DNA of 64,000 nt from Methylocystis sp. IM3 (GCF_038070105.1 NZ_JBBPBZ010000004.1:280939-344938), one strand, 5' to 3'; shown: positions 26,094 through 35,836, counted from the first letter of the stretch. Translations and numbers: made by a program. The notes: a model not told the origin generated them from the sequence alone.

Positions 26094-27281
26094 GTGGAGA
26101 GGCCGGCGATCGAGCTCGCCGACATCCTCCGGCGCCATGGCGGCGCCTATCTTCACGATCACGCCGGCCATCTCGGCCGCTGCGAGCGCCGCGTCATGAG
26201 CGCGATCGCGACGTGCCGGACGGCGGCGCTCGGCGGCCATATGGAGCAATGCGATGATTGCGGCGCGAGACGCATCGCCTACAACTCCTGCCGCAACCGG
26301 CATTGCCCAAAATGCCAAGGCGCGGCGCGGGCCGCCTGGCTCGACGCGCGCAAGGCCGAGTTGCTGCCGGCGCCTTATTTCCACCTCGTCTTCACCCTGC
26401 CGCCGGCGGCGGCTGAGGTCGCCTTCCAGAACAAGAGGCTTCTCTACGCCACGCTGATGCGCGCCGCGGCCGAGGCGACCATGACGCTCGCCGCAAATCC
26501 GAAGCGCCTCGGCGCCAGGATTGGGCTGCTCGCGGTTCTCCACACCTGGGGCCAGACGCTCACCCATCATCCCCATGTCCATTGCGTCGTCCCCGGCGGC
26601 GGCGTCTCGCTCGACGGCGAGCGCTGGATCGTTTGCAAGCCGGGCTTCTTTCTGCCGGTGAAGGCGCTGGCGCGCTTGTTCCGCCGATTGTTCCTCGCCG
26701 CCTTGGAGGCGGCGTTCGACAAAGGCGAGCTGTGCTTTTTCGGCGAGCTGGCGCCGCTCTGCGAACCACACGCTTTCGCCGAGCGCATCGTCGCGCTGCG
26801 CAAGACAGATTGGATCGTCTACGCCAAGCCGCCTTTCGGCGGTCCCGAGCAGGTGCTCGCCTATCTCGCGCGCTATACCCACCGCGCAGCGATCGCCAAT
26901 TCGAGGCTGGTCGCAGTCGGCGACGATGGCGTCGCTTTCTCTTACAAGGACTACCGCCGCCAGGGGCGCCGTCGGATCATGCGCCTCTCGCCCGACGAGT
27001 TCATTCGCCGCTTTCTGCTGCATGTGCTCCCCGACGGCTTTCACCGCATCCGCCATTATGGCCTTCTGGCCAGGGGCGACCGCGAGGAACGGCTCGCGCT
27101 CTGTCGTCGGCTCGCCGCCGCCGCCGAGGATCCGGCCGAGCCGAAGGTCCGCGCCTGCGAGCATTCATCGACCGCCGCAATTGGCGCCGCCTTCCCATGT
27201 CCTGACTGCGGCGGACGCATGCGCCGCATCGGCATCGTTCCACCCGCGAGGCCTCGCCCGTTCCGATGCGACACGTCATGA
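26094..27281 (+). CDS. IS91-family HUH rolling-circle transposase (copy A, intact)
   Basis: 395 residues from GTG 26094. The N-terminal zinc-binding domain has C53, C56, C66, C71 and C74 (EQCDDCG, then CRNRHCPKC). The HUH motif is H161-V-H163 in THHPHVHCVVPGGG and the two catalytic tyrosines are Y257 and Y261 in LAYLARYTHR, the YxxxY of Y2 relaxases. A C-terminal CxxC pair (PCPDCGGRMRRIG) is also present. It nicks single strands and moves the element by rolling-circle replication. A 693-codon antisense frame is a composition shadow. Confidence 0.95.
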   Translation: MERPAIELADILRRHGGAYLHDHAGHLGRCERRVMSAIATCRTAALGGHMEQCDDCGARRIAYNSCRNRHCPKCQGAARAAWLDARKAELLPAPYFHLVFTLPPAAAEVAFQNKRLLYATLMRAAAEATMTLAANPKRLGARIGLLAVLHTWGQTLTHHPHVHCVVPGGGVSLDGERWIVCKPGFFLPVKALARLFRRLFLAALEAAFDKGELCFFGELAPLCEPHAFAERIVALRKTDWIVYAKPPFGGPEQVLAYLARYTHRAAIANSRLVAVGDDGVAFSYKDYRRQGRRRIMRLSPDEFIRRFLLHVLPDGFHRIRHYGLLARGDREERLALCRRLAAAAEDPAEPKVRACEHSSTAAIGAAFPCPDCGGRMRRIGIVPPARPRPFRCDTS

Positions 27282-27555
27282 GCCCGGCCATCATCTCCGC
27301 TTGGAACCCTGCGCAACTCCCAGTTTCGCTCGTCGTACGACACGCCGACGGGACGCCGCCTCGCGCCGCGAGCGCGAAAATCTTCATCCACATGACGCCA
27401 ATACCGCGACAGACGGCCACGAACTCCGGCCTGCTCGATCGCTTCCCGCCCACTCGCCGAGTTCTCGTCCCCCGCCACAAGCGCCGGCGCCCGCCGCGGC
27501 CCTGTGCCAAACGACGACGAGACGCGCTTTCCCCATAGTGACTAACGACCCGCGC
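27282..27555. other. Non-coding 3' region of the IS91 unit
   Basis: Frames are open in several directions because of high GC, but no motif is seen. In IS91-type elements the replication origin lies 3' of the transposase gene, so this stretch and the following palindrome are the likely place. Confidence 0.4.
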
Positions 27556-27571
27556 CTTCGTTCAATCCGGC

Positions 27572-27626
27572 TTATGTGAGGTCCGCTCCGGGACAAGCCA
27601 AACATCGTGCCGCGGACCTCACATAA
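27572..27626. repeat. 55-bp palindrome at the end of the IS91 unit (copy A)
   Basis: Perfect 15-bp arms TTATGTGAGGTCCGC and GCGGACCTCACATAA with a 25-base spacer, located 3 bases outside the 13-bp terminal repeat. The same palindrome is at 42468-42522 in copy B. Confidence 0.7.
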
Positions 27627-27688
27627 CCCTCCAGATTCCCGAATCGAGCGGCTTCTGATTCGAACTGGCGAACGGGAGGAAGTTCACC

Positions 27689-28190
27689 ATGGCGGCTGCG
27701 ATCGGATTGCGGGAAGACTTTGATGCCAAGGTTCTTCGGGCTCTGGCCAAGCGCACGAAAGACGGGCCACAGGCGCGCCGGCTCTTGGCTCTGGCGGCGA
27801 TTTACGACGGCGCAACGCGCAGCGAGGCTGCCAAGATCGGCGGGGTGACGCTCCAGATCATTCGCGACTGGGTTCTGCGCTTCAACGCGTTTGGCCCGGA
27901 CGGTCTTGTGGACCGCAAGGCGCCGGGGCAGAGCCGTCGCGCCTCAACGCCGATCAGCGCGCCGCGCTGGCGGGCATCGTCGAAGAGGGTCCAACGCCCG
28001 CGATCCACGGCGTTGTGCGCTGGCGCATCGTCGACCTCTGCCAATGGCTGTTCGAGACGTGAGCTTATCCGTCTCTGAGACGACCGTCAGCAGGGAACTG
28101 CGCAAGATGGGTTATCGCAAGCTCTCGGCGCGTCCACGCCACCATGCACAACGCGAGGGGACGATAGAGGATTTTAAAAAAGCCTCCCGA
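27689..28190 (+). pseudogene. IS630-family transposase, N-terminal part, frameshifted
   Basis: Starts MAAAIGLREDFDAKVLRALAKRT and keeps the helix-turn-helix TRSEAAKIGGVTLQIIRDWVLRFNAFGPDGLVDRKAPGQ in pieces. A shift near 27945 moves the frame to NADQRAALAGIVEEGPTP and GVVRWRIVDLCQWLFE; a further shift leads to VSETTVSRELRKMGYRKLSARP. The DDE half is absent: the sequence is cut near 28190 just before an IS66 end. Confidence 0.8.
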
Positions 28191-28201
28191 CCCGCCTGGA
28201 G

Positions 28202-28640
28202 GTTAGCGCTGTTCTGACCGCACCTTCAAAACTGGAGCGACAGCTGCGAGTCTGATCTCCTGCAGGAGGTAAGGCTTGTGTCCAGACTTGATCATCGGCT
28301 TGACCCTAAAGGCGAGACTGTCCAGCGCATTGAAGTGATCACCGGCGGCGGGGAACGCCGACGCCGATGGTCGGATGACGAGAAGGCGGAAGCCGTAGAG
28401 GAATCGTTGCAGCCTGGCGTGGTAGTCTCGCAGGTTGCTCGGCGGCGGGGTTTGAGCCCGCAGCAATTGTTCACCTGGCGGCGCGAAGCACGGCGAAAGG
28501 CGGCGGCTTCCGATGGGGTTGCCTTTGCGCGGGTCGTTGTTGAGCCGAGAGGGACAGCGCCGGCGGCGCTACGGTCGGAGCGCAAGGCGGTAACGGTGGG
28601 GGCGCATGTGGTCGAACTCGACGTTGATGGCGCGAGCGTC
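28202..28640 (+). mobile_element. IS66-family element fragment (left end plus tnpA)
   Basis: Starts GTTAGCGCTGTTCTGACCGC, matching the end at 11921 of the degraded IS66 element, then a similar leader and a tnpA gene. It is cut near 28640 by the IS21 sequence. Confidence 0.65.
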
Positions 28641-28655
28641 GCAATTGCTCGTTGA
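28278..28655 (+). pseudogene. tnpA: IS66 TnpA, 3'-truncated
   Basis: From GTG 28278 (AGGAGGTAAGG upstream): VSRLDHRLDPKGE, RRRRWSDDEKAEAV, and the helix-turn-helix VVVSQVARRRGLSPQQLFTWRR. The C-terminal domain stops after VVELDVDG; the last codons to 28655 are antisense istA sequence. The helix-turn-helix is complete but the tail is lost. Confidence 0.75.
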
Positions 28656-29512
28656 GATCGTCGAGGTTGCGGAATGAACCGCCAAGAAAAAAGTCTTCGC
28701 GGACATAACGGAACGGCCGCTCGACTTTTCCCTTCGTCTTGGCCCGGTAAGGCCGGCAGGCGCGGGGTTGAAAGCTGTAGTGGCGGGCGAGATCGACAAG
28801 CGCGCGATTGTAAACGACGAGCCCCCCGGCATCCTCGCCGATCACCGCGGTCTTCATGCGATCATAGAGGATGTCCCGCGGCACGCCGCCGATCGCGTCG
28901 AACGCCGCGATATGGCAGCGCAGGACGCTTTGGAGGTCCTGATGGACGACGAAGCGCGCCCAGATCGTGAAAAGCCCAGCACCATCGAGAACAGCCAGAC
29001 AATCCGCTTGACGCCGGGCTCGTCCAAAAACCCGACCTCGAAGTGGGCGAAGTCGACCTGCGCTTGCTCACCGGGCGGCGTTTCGAAGCGGACTTCGAAT
29101 CCTGCGGCGCGCGGCGGCCGCATCTCGCGGACGCGGTCCCTGACGACGCTGTAGCAACCGGCGTAGCCGCGCTCCTTGACCTCCCGCCACAGGCGGACGG
29201 CGGTGAGGCCGGGATAAGCGGCGAGGCGCTCCCGCAGATAAGGTTCGAAGGGGCCGACAATCCCTGGCGAGGGCGCCCGCTTCTTGTAGGCCGGAGGCTC
29301 CAGCCCTTTGGCGATGTGAGTGCGAACGGTCTTGCGGTCGATGCCGAGTTGCCGAGCGATGGCCGACACCGAAAGGCCTTGTTTGTGCAAATCCAGGACC
29401 ATCGTATCGCTCCGGCGAGGGCCGCCTGGCGTTGAATGCCGGTTCCTGGATAGCTGTCTGACGATGGCGCGGTGATCGTGTCCATTTCAAATACAAGCGG
29501 ACACTATCAGCG

Positions 29513-29896
29513 ATGTCGACAGACCATCATGACGAGGATTCCGTATCACCAGAGCGCCGCCGCCGCCGATCTTGGACCCTGGAGGAGAAGCGCGGCATTG
29601 TCGGCGAATGCCTCGAGGGCGGCGCCTCGATCGCCGAGGTCGCGCGACGCCACGACCTCAACGCCAACCAGCTCTTCTCTTGGCGTCGGCAGTTTGGCGT
29701 TGAGGCGGCGGCGCCGAAGGAGCTCGCGCCGATCCTGCCCGTAACAATCTCGCGGGATGCGACGGCGGACTATTCCGATCGAGGGTCGAACGGCCAGATG
29801 GAGATTGTTCTCGCCGGGGGCGATCGGATCCTCGTGTGGGCGGACGTGGAGCCGGCGGCGCTGTCACGGGTGCTGGAGGCATTGTCGCGGCGATGA
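29513..29896 (+). CDS. tnpA: IS66 accessory protein TnpA (copy 2)
   Basis: Identical to the protein of 5144-5527: 127 residues, helix-turn-helix around IAEVARRHDLNANQLFSW, stop overlapping the tnpB start. Confidence 0.93.
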   Translation: MSTDHHDEDSVSPERRRRRSWTLEEKRGIVGECLEGGASIAEVARRHDLNANQLFSWRRQFGVEAAAPKELAPILPVTISRDATADYSDRGSNGQMEIVLAGGDRILVWADVEPAALSRVLEALSRR

Positions 29897-30240
29897 TTCC
29901 GGTTCCGAGCGGCGTGAGGGTCTGGATTGCGACCGGCCATACCGACATGCGCCGCGGCATGCAGGGGCTGGCGCTGCAGGTGCAGGAGCAATTGAAGCGC
30001 GACCCGCACGCGGGCGATCTCTACATCTTCCGTGGCCGCCGTGGCGATCTCGCCAAAATTCTCTGGCATGACGGCGTCGGCCTGTCGCTTTACGCCAAGC
30101 GTCTGGATCGCGGGAAGTTCATCTGGCCGTCGGCGACGGCAGGGGCGGTTTCGATCTCGGCGGGGCAGATGGCCTATATGCTGGAAGGGATCGATTGGAG
30201 AAACCCGCAACTGACCTGGCGGCCGGAACGCGCCGGATAG
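29893..30240 (+). CDS. tnpB: IS66 accessory protein TnpB (copy 2)
   Basis: Identical to the protein of 5524-5871: 115 residues with TDMRRG and FRGRRGDLAKILWHD. Confidence 0.93.
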   Translation: MIPVPSGVRVWIATGHTDMRRGMQGLALQVQEQLKRDPHAGDLYIFRGRRGDLAKILWHDGVGLSLYAKRLDRGKFIWPSATAGAVSISAGQMAYMLEGIDWRNPQLTWRPERAG

Positions 30241-30324
30241 AGCGCTCCCGACCGAGTAAAAAAAGCGTGGTCGCGTGCATTTTAGGGCGCTTCAAATCAC
30301 GCGATTTATGATTCACTCCCTCTC

Positions 30325-31974
30325 ATGGATGCCGCTGACGCCGAGCTTGCCCGCGAGAACGCCGCCCTGAAAGCGGCGCTGGCCGTCGCTCAGACAAAGG
30401 CCCTGGAAGTTGCGGCGGAATTGGCGGTCGCCCGCGCGAAAGCGTCGGAAGACATGGCGCTGATCGCGCAACAGAAGCTTAGGATCGCGAAACTGGAGCG
30501 CCAGATCTTCGGGCAGCGGTCTGAGCGGTCCGTGAGATTGATCGATCAACTGGCGCTCACCTTCGAGGAGTTGGAAGCTGCGGCGACGGAAGACGAGCTT
30601 GCGGCCGAAAAGGCTGTCGTCAGGACGACTGTCGCAGGATTTACGCGCAAGCGTCCGGAGCGCACTACATTCCCCGACCACCTTCCTCGCGAGCGCGTCG
30701 TGATTGAGGCGCCGACGGCATGCGAATGCTGCGGGAGCGCGCGTCTGCGCAAGCTCGGCGAGGATGTGACGCGCACATTGGAAACGACGCCCCGTCAGTG
30801 GAAGGTGATCGAGACGGTGCGGGAGAAGTTCACCTGCCGGGATTGCGAGAAGATCAGTCAGGCGCCGGCCCCATTCCACGTGATTGCGCGAGGATGGGCG
30901 GGGGCGAGCCTGCTGGCGATGATCGTGTTCGAGAAGTTTGGCCAACACCAGCCTTTGAACCGCCAGGCCGAGCGCTATGCCCTGGAAGGCGTGCCGATCG
31001 CGCTGTCGACGATGGCCGACGCGGTGGGCTCGGTCTGCACGGCCCTCGATCCTCTGCTCCGCCGTGTGGAAGCTCATGTCATGGCGGCCGAACGCCTGCA
31101 TGGCGACGACACGACCGTGCCGGTTTTGGCCAAAGGCAAGACTGATACCGGGCGGTGCTGGATTTATGCTCGAGACGACAAACCGTTCGGCGGCGCCGGG
31201 CCGCCGGCGGCGATGTTCTACTATTCGCGCGATCGCCGGGGCGAACATCCACAGGCGCATCTGGCGGGATATTCCGGCATCCTGCAAGCCGACGCCTATG
31301 ACGGCTACAACAGGCTCTATCTGGCGGATCGCAAGCCGGGTCCGGTCAAGGAGGCGGCGTGCTGGGTTCACGCACGGCGCCCGTTCTTCGCCATGGCGGA
31401 TCTGGATGAGAACGCGCGCCGCAAAGCGGCGGGTAAAAAGGAAATCCCTTTGTCGCCGATCGCGATCGAGGTGGTGCGCCGCATCGACGTCCTTTTCGAG
31501 ATCGAGCGGTCCATTAACGGTAAGAGCGCCGAAGAACGCCTGGCGGTTCGCCACACGCTGAGCCGACCGCTGGTCGATGATCTGCAGGACTATTTGCGCA
31601 CGCAGGCAGCGAGGCTCTCGCGCGGGCATGATCTGGTCAAGGCGATCAATTACATGCTCAAACGTTGGGCGGCGTTCACGCTGTTCCTTGAAGATGGACG
31701 CGTGTGCATGTCCAACAATGCCGCGGAACGAGGGCTAAGGGGCATCGCGCTCGGAAGAAAATCATGGCTGTTCTGCGGGTCGGACCGCGGAGGGCAGCGG
31801 GCCGCGGCCATGTATAGTCTCGTTGTCACCGCACGGATGAATGGCGTCGATCCGCAGGCTTGGCTCGCCGACGTCCTCTCGCGCATCGCCCTCCATCCCG
31901 CACACCGCCTCGATGAACTGCTGCCCTGGAATTGGGTGGCAAAAGGTCCGGCAGCCTTCGCTCGTGTCGCCTGA
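30325..31974 (+). CDS. tnpC: IS66-family DDE transposase TnpC (copy 2)
   Basis: Identical to the protein of 5956-7605: 549 residues, complete D262, D323, E468 core and zinc motifs. Confidence 0.95.
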   Translation: MDAADAELARENAALKAALAVAQTKALEVAAELAVARAKASEDMALIAQQKLRIAKLERQIFGQRSERSVRLIDQLALTFEELEAAATEDELAAEKAVVRTTVAGFTRKRPERTTFPDHLPRERVVIEAPTACECCGSARLRKLGEDVTRTLETTPRQWKVIETVREKFTCRDCEKISQAPAPFHVIARGWAGASLLAMIVFEKFGQHQPLNRQAERYALEGVPIALSTMADAVGSVCTALDPLLRRVEAHVMAAERLHGDDTTVPVLAKGKTDTGRCWIYARDDKPFGGAGPPAAMFYYSRDRRGEHPQAHLAGYSGILQADAYDGYNRLYLADRKPGPVKEAACWVHARRPFFAMADLDENARRKAAGKKEIPLSPIAIEVVRRIDVLFEIERSINGKSAEERLAVRHTLSRPLVDDLQDYLRTQAARLSRGHDLVKAINYMLKRWAAFTLFLEDGRVCMSNNAAERGLRGIALGRKSWLFCGSDRGGQRAAAMYSLVVTARMNGVDPQAWLADVLSRIALHPAHRLDELLPWNWVAKGPAAFARVA

Positions 31975-31976
31975 TA

Positions 31977-32210
31977 ATGCACGTCAACAAGGTCTCTCAC
32001 ATCACGACGATCAGCCAGGTCGCCAAAGAACTTGGTGAGAACGAGGATTGGCTGTTCGACGTCGCTGCCGAGATGGAGCCCGAAGATGGTCTCATATGGG
32101 TCCACGGGATCACGTACGACGGCGTGATGGCGTTCACCGACTTCGGAATCGATAACCTGATCGAGCTGATCAAAATGTATAAGGCCGATCCGACACTCCT
32201 CAAGCGTTAA
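31977..32210 (+). CDS. Small fourth protein of the IS66 element (copy 2)
   Basis: Identical to the 77-residue protein at 7608-7841, starting two bases after the tnpC stop. Function unknown. Confidence 0.65.
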   Translation: MHVNKVSHITTISQVAKELGENEDWLFDVAAEMEPEDGLIWVHGITYDGVMAFTDFGIDNLIELIKMYKADPTLLKR

Positions 32211-32329
32211 AACGCCCCGACGCCGACACCTGCGGCCTATGCCGGATGGCTACGGACCATCACGAGTTCCCCGAGTTTAATCACCAGCCCCTCCCTCCCG
32301 CCGAGGGGAGAAGCATCGGTGAGTCGGCG

Positions 32330-32402
32330 CGCCGCCCGGGCGTCACGAAAACTGGGGAATTTTCAAATGCCATAAGTGGGGAGAATTAATCCGCCACTGA
32401 CA
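32330..32402 (-). repeat. Terminal region of the IS21 element upstream of istA
   Basis: On the minus strand the end starts TGTCAGTGGCGGATT, followed by CCCCACTTATGG and a second, related block with TTGAAAATTCCCCAG. IS21 elements begin TG and carry such repeated GGGGA/TCCCC blocks as transposase binding sites, so the outer end is placed at 32402. Confidence 0.65.
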
Positions 32403-32623
32403 TGTCCCAAACCCGGCACTATGATCCCGGTTCTGATGGCGGGGCCGAGAACTGGGCGATCGTCGCCTCGCACATGGAAACGTGCAAGCTCAATGGCGTT
32501 GATCCGCTCGCCTTCATGACCGACGTGCTCACCAAGATTGTCGACGCTCATCTCGCGAGCAAGCTCGACGAACTCATGCCGTGGGCCTACGCGCCACCCG
32601 TCGAAATCAAAGACGTGGCCTGA
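32403..32623 (+). pseudogene. tnpC: IS66 tnpC, C-terminal fragment
   Basis: Reads GSDGGAENWAIVASHMETCKLNGVDP in pieces, then DVLTKIVDAH and DELMPWAYAPP, the characteristic end of IS66 TnpC of yet another lineage. The upstream part is replaced by the IS21 end, so IS21 probably inserted into this gene. Confidence 0.8.
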
Positions 32624-32927
32624 AAACAGCGGTTACACTGGGACATGAGGGATCCGTTTTGCAAGCGGTGGCTGAAACCTCCCGCCGAATATTGAGCTCC
32701 AGTTCTTGTCGATGTCGTTCCGTCAGCGGGATTAGGCATGCTCGAGCGAGCGCCGAGATGGAACGTGGGCGGGGAGTGACCTTGAAGCCAATATTTGATC
32801 GGCTCGCGTTAGCCTTGAGTCATTCAACAGGAATTCATGCATCTCCGGATCTACGACCACGCTTGGTTAAAAGCAAACACGAGCAGCAAGCTCAAGGGGT
32901 CCGAAGTCCGCCGGGCTCGATTGCATG
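32624..32927. other. Gene-free stretch between IS66 tail and RND operon
   Basis: Probably the right end of the IS66 remnant and the 3' region of the RND operon. No clear terminator hairpin was found. Confidence 0.3.
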
Positions 32928-34502
32928 TCATCGCGCGGGCTGGGTCAAATCGTTATTAGGGTTGTCTAGCGACACGTCGATTCCTCCAGCAGGAGCAGGC
33001 TTTTCTGCAAAATCATACTGAAGCGGACCGAACGGCTGAATTTCATCATCTGTGGGAAGCTTTCCGCGATCCCAGCCGCCGCCAAGGGCTCGGATGAGGT
33101 CGACACATGCCTTTAGCACCCTTGTCTTGACCTGCACTGAGTCTATTCTTGCCGTTAGGGTAGCGACCTGGGCGTAAATGAGATCCAGACTGGAGCCCAA
33201 TCCGCCGCGAAACAAGTCCATCGTCAGCTCTTGGGTTTTCTGGGTAGCCGCGACTGTTTCGTCCAGCTTTTTTGCAGCGGCGTTTAGCCGATTCGTCAGA
33301 CTCAAGCCGTTCTCGACCTCTCGAAAAGCGTTGAGCACTATCGAACGATACTTATCTTCAGTTTCTCGATAAATCGACCATGATTGCTGTAACTGAGCAC
33401 GGCGAAGGCCACCCTCGAAAATAGGCAGAGAAATCGTGGATCCGTAAGACCAAAAACTATTCGCGAGCTTTATCAGATTAATCCCGTGATCCTCGAACCC
33501 CCCGTCGAGCCTAAATTCCACCCTCGGGAAAAACGCCGCTTTAGCGACACCTATTTCCCGGTTCGCGCGCGCCATTTCGCGCTCCATCGCAGAAATGTCC
33601 GGTCGACGTTCAAGTAAGGTCGACGGAAGCTTCCTCGGAATTCTCAAGGGAATAACCCTCAGACCCGGAGCAGCCTCGATCTTGAAGCTCGCCGGCGCCA
33701 TATTGACTAAAACAGCAAGTGCGTGCTCCACGACCTCTCGCTCGCCTTGAACCTCCAGTTGCTTGGCTTCCGTATTAGAAAGCAACGCTTTGGCGCGGGC
33801 AACGTCGAGCTCAGAAGCGATCTTTCCCATGTATTGCTCATTAACAATCGCCAGAGATTTCTTATAGTAATCAATAGATTGCTTGTATATTCCCTGTTGG
33901 GCGTCGAGACCGCGCAGCGTGAAATAATCCGAGGCAATCTCGGCTTGGACGCTCAAGCGCGCCAGCGCATATTCAGCGGCGCGTTGTTCTGCACGATAAA
34001 TCTGCGCGCGGGTCTCATTTCGAATCGCATACCAGAAATCCGGCTCCCAGGACGCAATTCCCGTGTCGTAAACAGACGGATCATGAATTGGACTATCCGG
34101 CGCGCGAAACAACGCGGCCTGTGATTGCTTGTTGTCGGAGGCTCCAAAGCCGAGCCCGAGGCGCGGATAAAGCCTTGACTGAATCCCCATCATTATGTCG
34201 CGCGCCTGCACAAATCGCTCTGCGGTCGCCTGCAAGTCGGGATTAGAGACCATGGCCTGCTGTTCGAGCCTGTCCAGGACCGGGTCGCGGAAAAGTTTCC
34301 ACCAATCAGAGCGTATTTCGGCGTCGGATGGCCTCGCCTCGACAAAGGGACTCGCGCCATGCCAGGACGCGGGGACGATAAACTCAGGAGGTGTATAATT
34401 CGGCGCGAGATCAACCCCGGGCAACGCATTGCAGCTTGCCAAGGCCAGGGCTAGCAAGGGCGAGCCCTGGCGCCAGATGTTTTTAGACAAATCAGAAGGC
34501 AT
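32928..34502 (-). CDS. NodT-type RND outer-membrane efflux lipoprotein
   Basis: 524 residues from ATG 34502, preceded by GAGAGAGG; the frame is open to 34613 but the inner start gives a clean lipoprotein signal with lipobox LALASC and Cys24. Two outer-membrane efflux (OEP) repeats follow, with the family patterns DWWKLFRDPVLDRLEQQA, YPRLGLGFGAS, LLERRPDISAMEREMARANREIGVAKAAFFP (in pieces) and FEGGLRRAQLQQS. It forms the trimeric outer-membrane channel of the pump encoded upstream. It starts 125 bp after the adaptor gene and is the last gene of the operon. Confidence 0.92.
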   Translation of the reverse strand: MPSDLSKNIWRQGSPLLALALASCNALPGVDLAPNYTPPEFIVPASWHGASPFVEARPSDAEIRSDWWKLFRDPVLDRLEQQAMVSNPDLQATAERFVQARDIMMGIQSRLYPRLGLGFGASDNKQSQAALFRAPDSPIHDPSVYDTGIASWEPDFWYAIRNETRAQIYRAEQRAAEYALARLSVQAEIASDYFTLRGLDAQQGIYKQSIDYYKKSLAIVNEQYMGKIASELDVARAKALLSNTEAKQLEVQGEREVVEHALAVLVNMAPASFKIEAAPGLRVIPLRIPRKLPSTLLERRPDISAMEREMARANREIGVAKAAFFPRVEFRLDGGFEDHGINLIKLANSFWSYGSTISLPIFEGGLRRAQLQQSWSIYRETEDKYRSIVLNAFREVENGLSLTNRLNAAAKKLDETVAATQKTQELTMDLFRGGLGSSLDLIYAQVATLTARIDSVQVKTRVLKACVDLIRALGGGWDRGKLPTDDEIQPFGPLQYDFAEKPAPAGGIDVSLDNPNNDLTQPAR

Positions 34503-34627
34503 CCGACCTCTCTCAGGGGCGTTGTTGACGGCCATAAGATGTTTTGATCCTAACAACCCGGCTACGCGCGTTAGCATGGCTATCCGTGCGAGAAGGCTCG
34601 CCGGATGGCGCAAGAATTTCGGACGAG

Positions 34628-35836
34628 TCAGTTCAAATCTTCAGGGTTGATCTCATAGCCATTTGCAGGCTGCACGACGCGCACTTTATCCCCCTCGAGC
34701 AAGGCGGCGCTCGGATTGCTGACGATGTGGTCTTCTTTCGTCACACCCCCAGAAATCTCGATCCTCCCTTCTATTATTCTAACGATCTTTATGGGTTTGA
34801 AATGAACCCGATTATCTTTCGTGACTACGGCGACCTGCGCGCCATGCTCTTGAAACACGAGTGAGCTGGATGGAATTGTCAAAGTGTTCGCATCGGTCGG
34901 AAGTGTTAGCTTTACTGTCGCATAGGAACCTGGCCACAGCGCTTTGTGTTCGTTGTTAATTATGAATTCCGTGACAGCTGTGCGAGTATTGGGATCAAAC
35001 CCTCCTGAGACGGTTAAAAACTCGGCTTTAAAGTGACGATTTGGGAACTGAGGCACCATGACGTCCGCAGTGAGGCCTGGCTTCAGGATATGCCCAAAGG
35101 CTTCCGGAACCGAAATAAAAAGTCGTAACTTGCGAATGTCGGCCACGGAGAACAAGTTTGTGACCGAACTCCGGTCGCTGATATTGCCCTCTTTATTAAT
35201 ATAATCGCCCACGTTTATGTTGCGGGCCGTCACCACGCCGTCGTAGGGCGCCACAATCGTTTTAAATTGCAGCTGCGCGTCGAAGTTGTGCACATTGTGT
35301 TCTGCCGCTTCCAAGTCGGCCTTCTCCTTTTTTTCGTTTGCCTCCTGAACGCTAATCGATTGCTCCGAAACCGCGTGGGACTTACGCAGCGCCACCCAAC
35401 GCTGAGCGGTGACGACGGCAAGATTATATTTGGCGCGTTGGGCTTCGAAGGCCGCTTTTGCCTGCGAATATTGCGCGTCCAATGTGGGGGTATTAATTTC
35501 AGCGAGAACGTCGCCCTTTTTTACGTGAGCGCCGTAATCCTTATACCACATCTTTACGTATCCTGAGACCTGCGCATAGATCGGCGCCTGAAACCAGGCT
35601 TCGATGTTGCCAGGCAGGGTAATCGTCTCTCTTGGCGGCCCAGACCTTGCATACGTTACCGACACTGTCGGGACCGCGTTTTCGAGCGTCTCTTTAAAGA
35701 GCAAATCCGCCGCACGCTTTCGCGCGTAAAATTCATAGGCGATAAAAAGCGCGAAAAGCAGTAGCGCGGCTGAAAGCGCTGGCCTGGCGCGGAGCTTCGT
35801 CTTGACATTAGATATTCGCAGCAGGTCCGTGTTCAT
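34628..35836 (-). CDS. RND efflux periplasmic adaptor (membrane fusion protein)
   Basis: 402 residues. One N-terminal membrane anchor (ALSAALLLFALFIAYEF), then the lipoyl/hairpin arrangement: PGNIEAWFQAPIYAQVSGYV, a helical hairpin around 120-180 (SQAKAAFEAQRAKYNL), VAPYDGVVTARNINVGDYI, and beta-barrel plus membrane-proximal domains ending in VRVVQPANG. It links the inner-membrane pump to the outer-membrane channel. Its ATG overlaps the stop of the pump gene (ATGA), showing translational coupling. Confidence 0.93.
   Translation of the reverse strand: MNTDLLRISNVKTKLRARPALSAALLLFALFIAYEFYARKRAADLLFKETLENAVPTVSVTYARSGPPRETITLPGNIEAWFQAPIYAQVSGYVKMWYKDYGAHVKKGDVLAEINTPTLDAQYSQAKAAFEAQRAKYNLAVVTAQRWVALRKSHAVSEQSISVQEANEKKEKADLEAAEHNVHNFDAQLQFKTIVAPYDGVVTARNINVGDYINKEGNISDRSSVTNLFSVADIRKLRLFISVPEAFGHILKPGLTADVMVPQFPNRHFKAEFLTVSGGFDPNTRTAVTEFIINNEHKALWPGSYATVKLTLPTDANTLTIPSSSLVFQEHGAQVAVVTKDNRVHFKPIKIVRIIEGRIEISGGVTKEDHIVSNPSAALLEGDKVRVVQPANGYEINPEDLN

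Larger units (their letters stand above)
25118..27641 (+). mobile_element. Recombinase plus IS91 unit, copy A
   Basis: Identical except for two single-base deletions to the inverted copy at 42453-44974. Within it, GGATTGAACGAAG at 25118-25130 and its reverse complement at 27556-27568 form terminal inverted repeats of 13 bp around a XerC/D-like recombinase gene and an IS91-family transposase gene. The identity extends 73 bp past the right repeat through a 55-bp palindrome. Beyond 27641 the flanks of the two copies remain similar but not identical. Confidence 0.8.
29404..32253 (+). mobile_element. IS66-family element, copy 2 (2,850 bp, intact)
   Basis: Appears identical base for base to 5035-7884. 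It is flanked by a perfect 8-bp duplication GGACCATC (29396-29403 and 32254-32261) that belongs to the istA reading frame, so the insertion is recent and its target is known. Confidence 0.95.
28641..32284 (-). pseudogene. istA: IS21-family transposase IstA, interrupted by IS66 copy 2
   Basis: Translation begins at GTG 32284 (VIKLGELVMVL), is interrupted by the IS66 element between 32261 and 29404, and resumes LDLHKQGLSVSAIARQLGIDRKTVRTHI. Then follow FETPPGEQAQVDFAHFEV with the first catalytic Asp, a frameshift near 28970, RDILYDRMKTAVIG and YRAKTKGKVERPFRYVREDF with the Glu region, and truncation after NLDDLNEQL at 28641. Frameshift, insertion and 3' loss make it non-functional, and istB is missing. 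Confidence 0.9.

Noticed and set aside
25083..27164. 693-codon antisense open frame over the recombinase and IS91 genes (also 43291-45060 in copy B)
   Set aside because: It is a GC-driven shadow: no motif, Arg/Ala-rich composition, and the sense frames encode clear transposition proteins.
5035..32253. Composite transposon formed by the two IS66 copies
   Set aside because: Each copy has its own different 8-bp duplication, showing two independent insertions.
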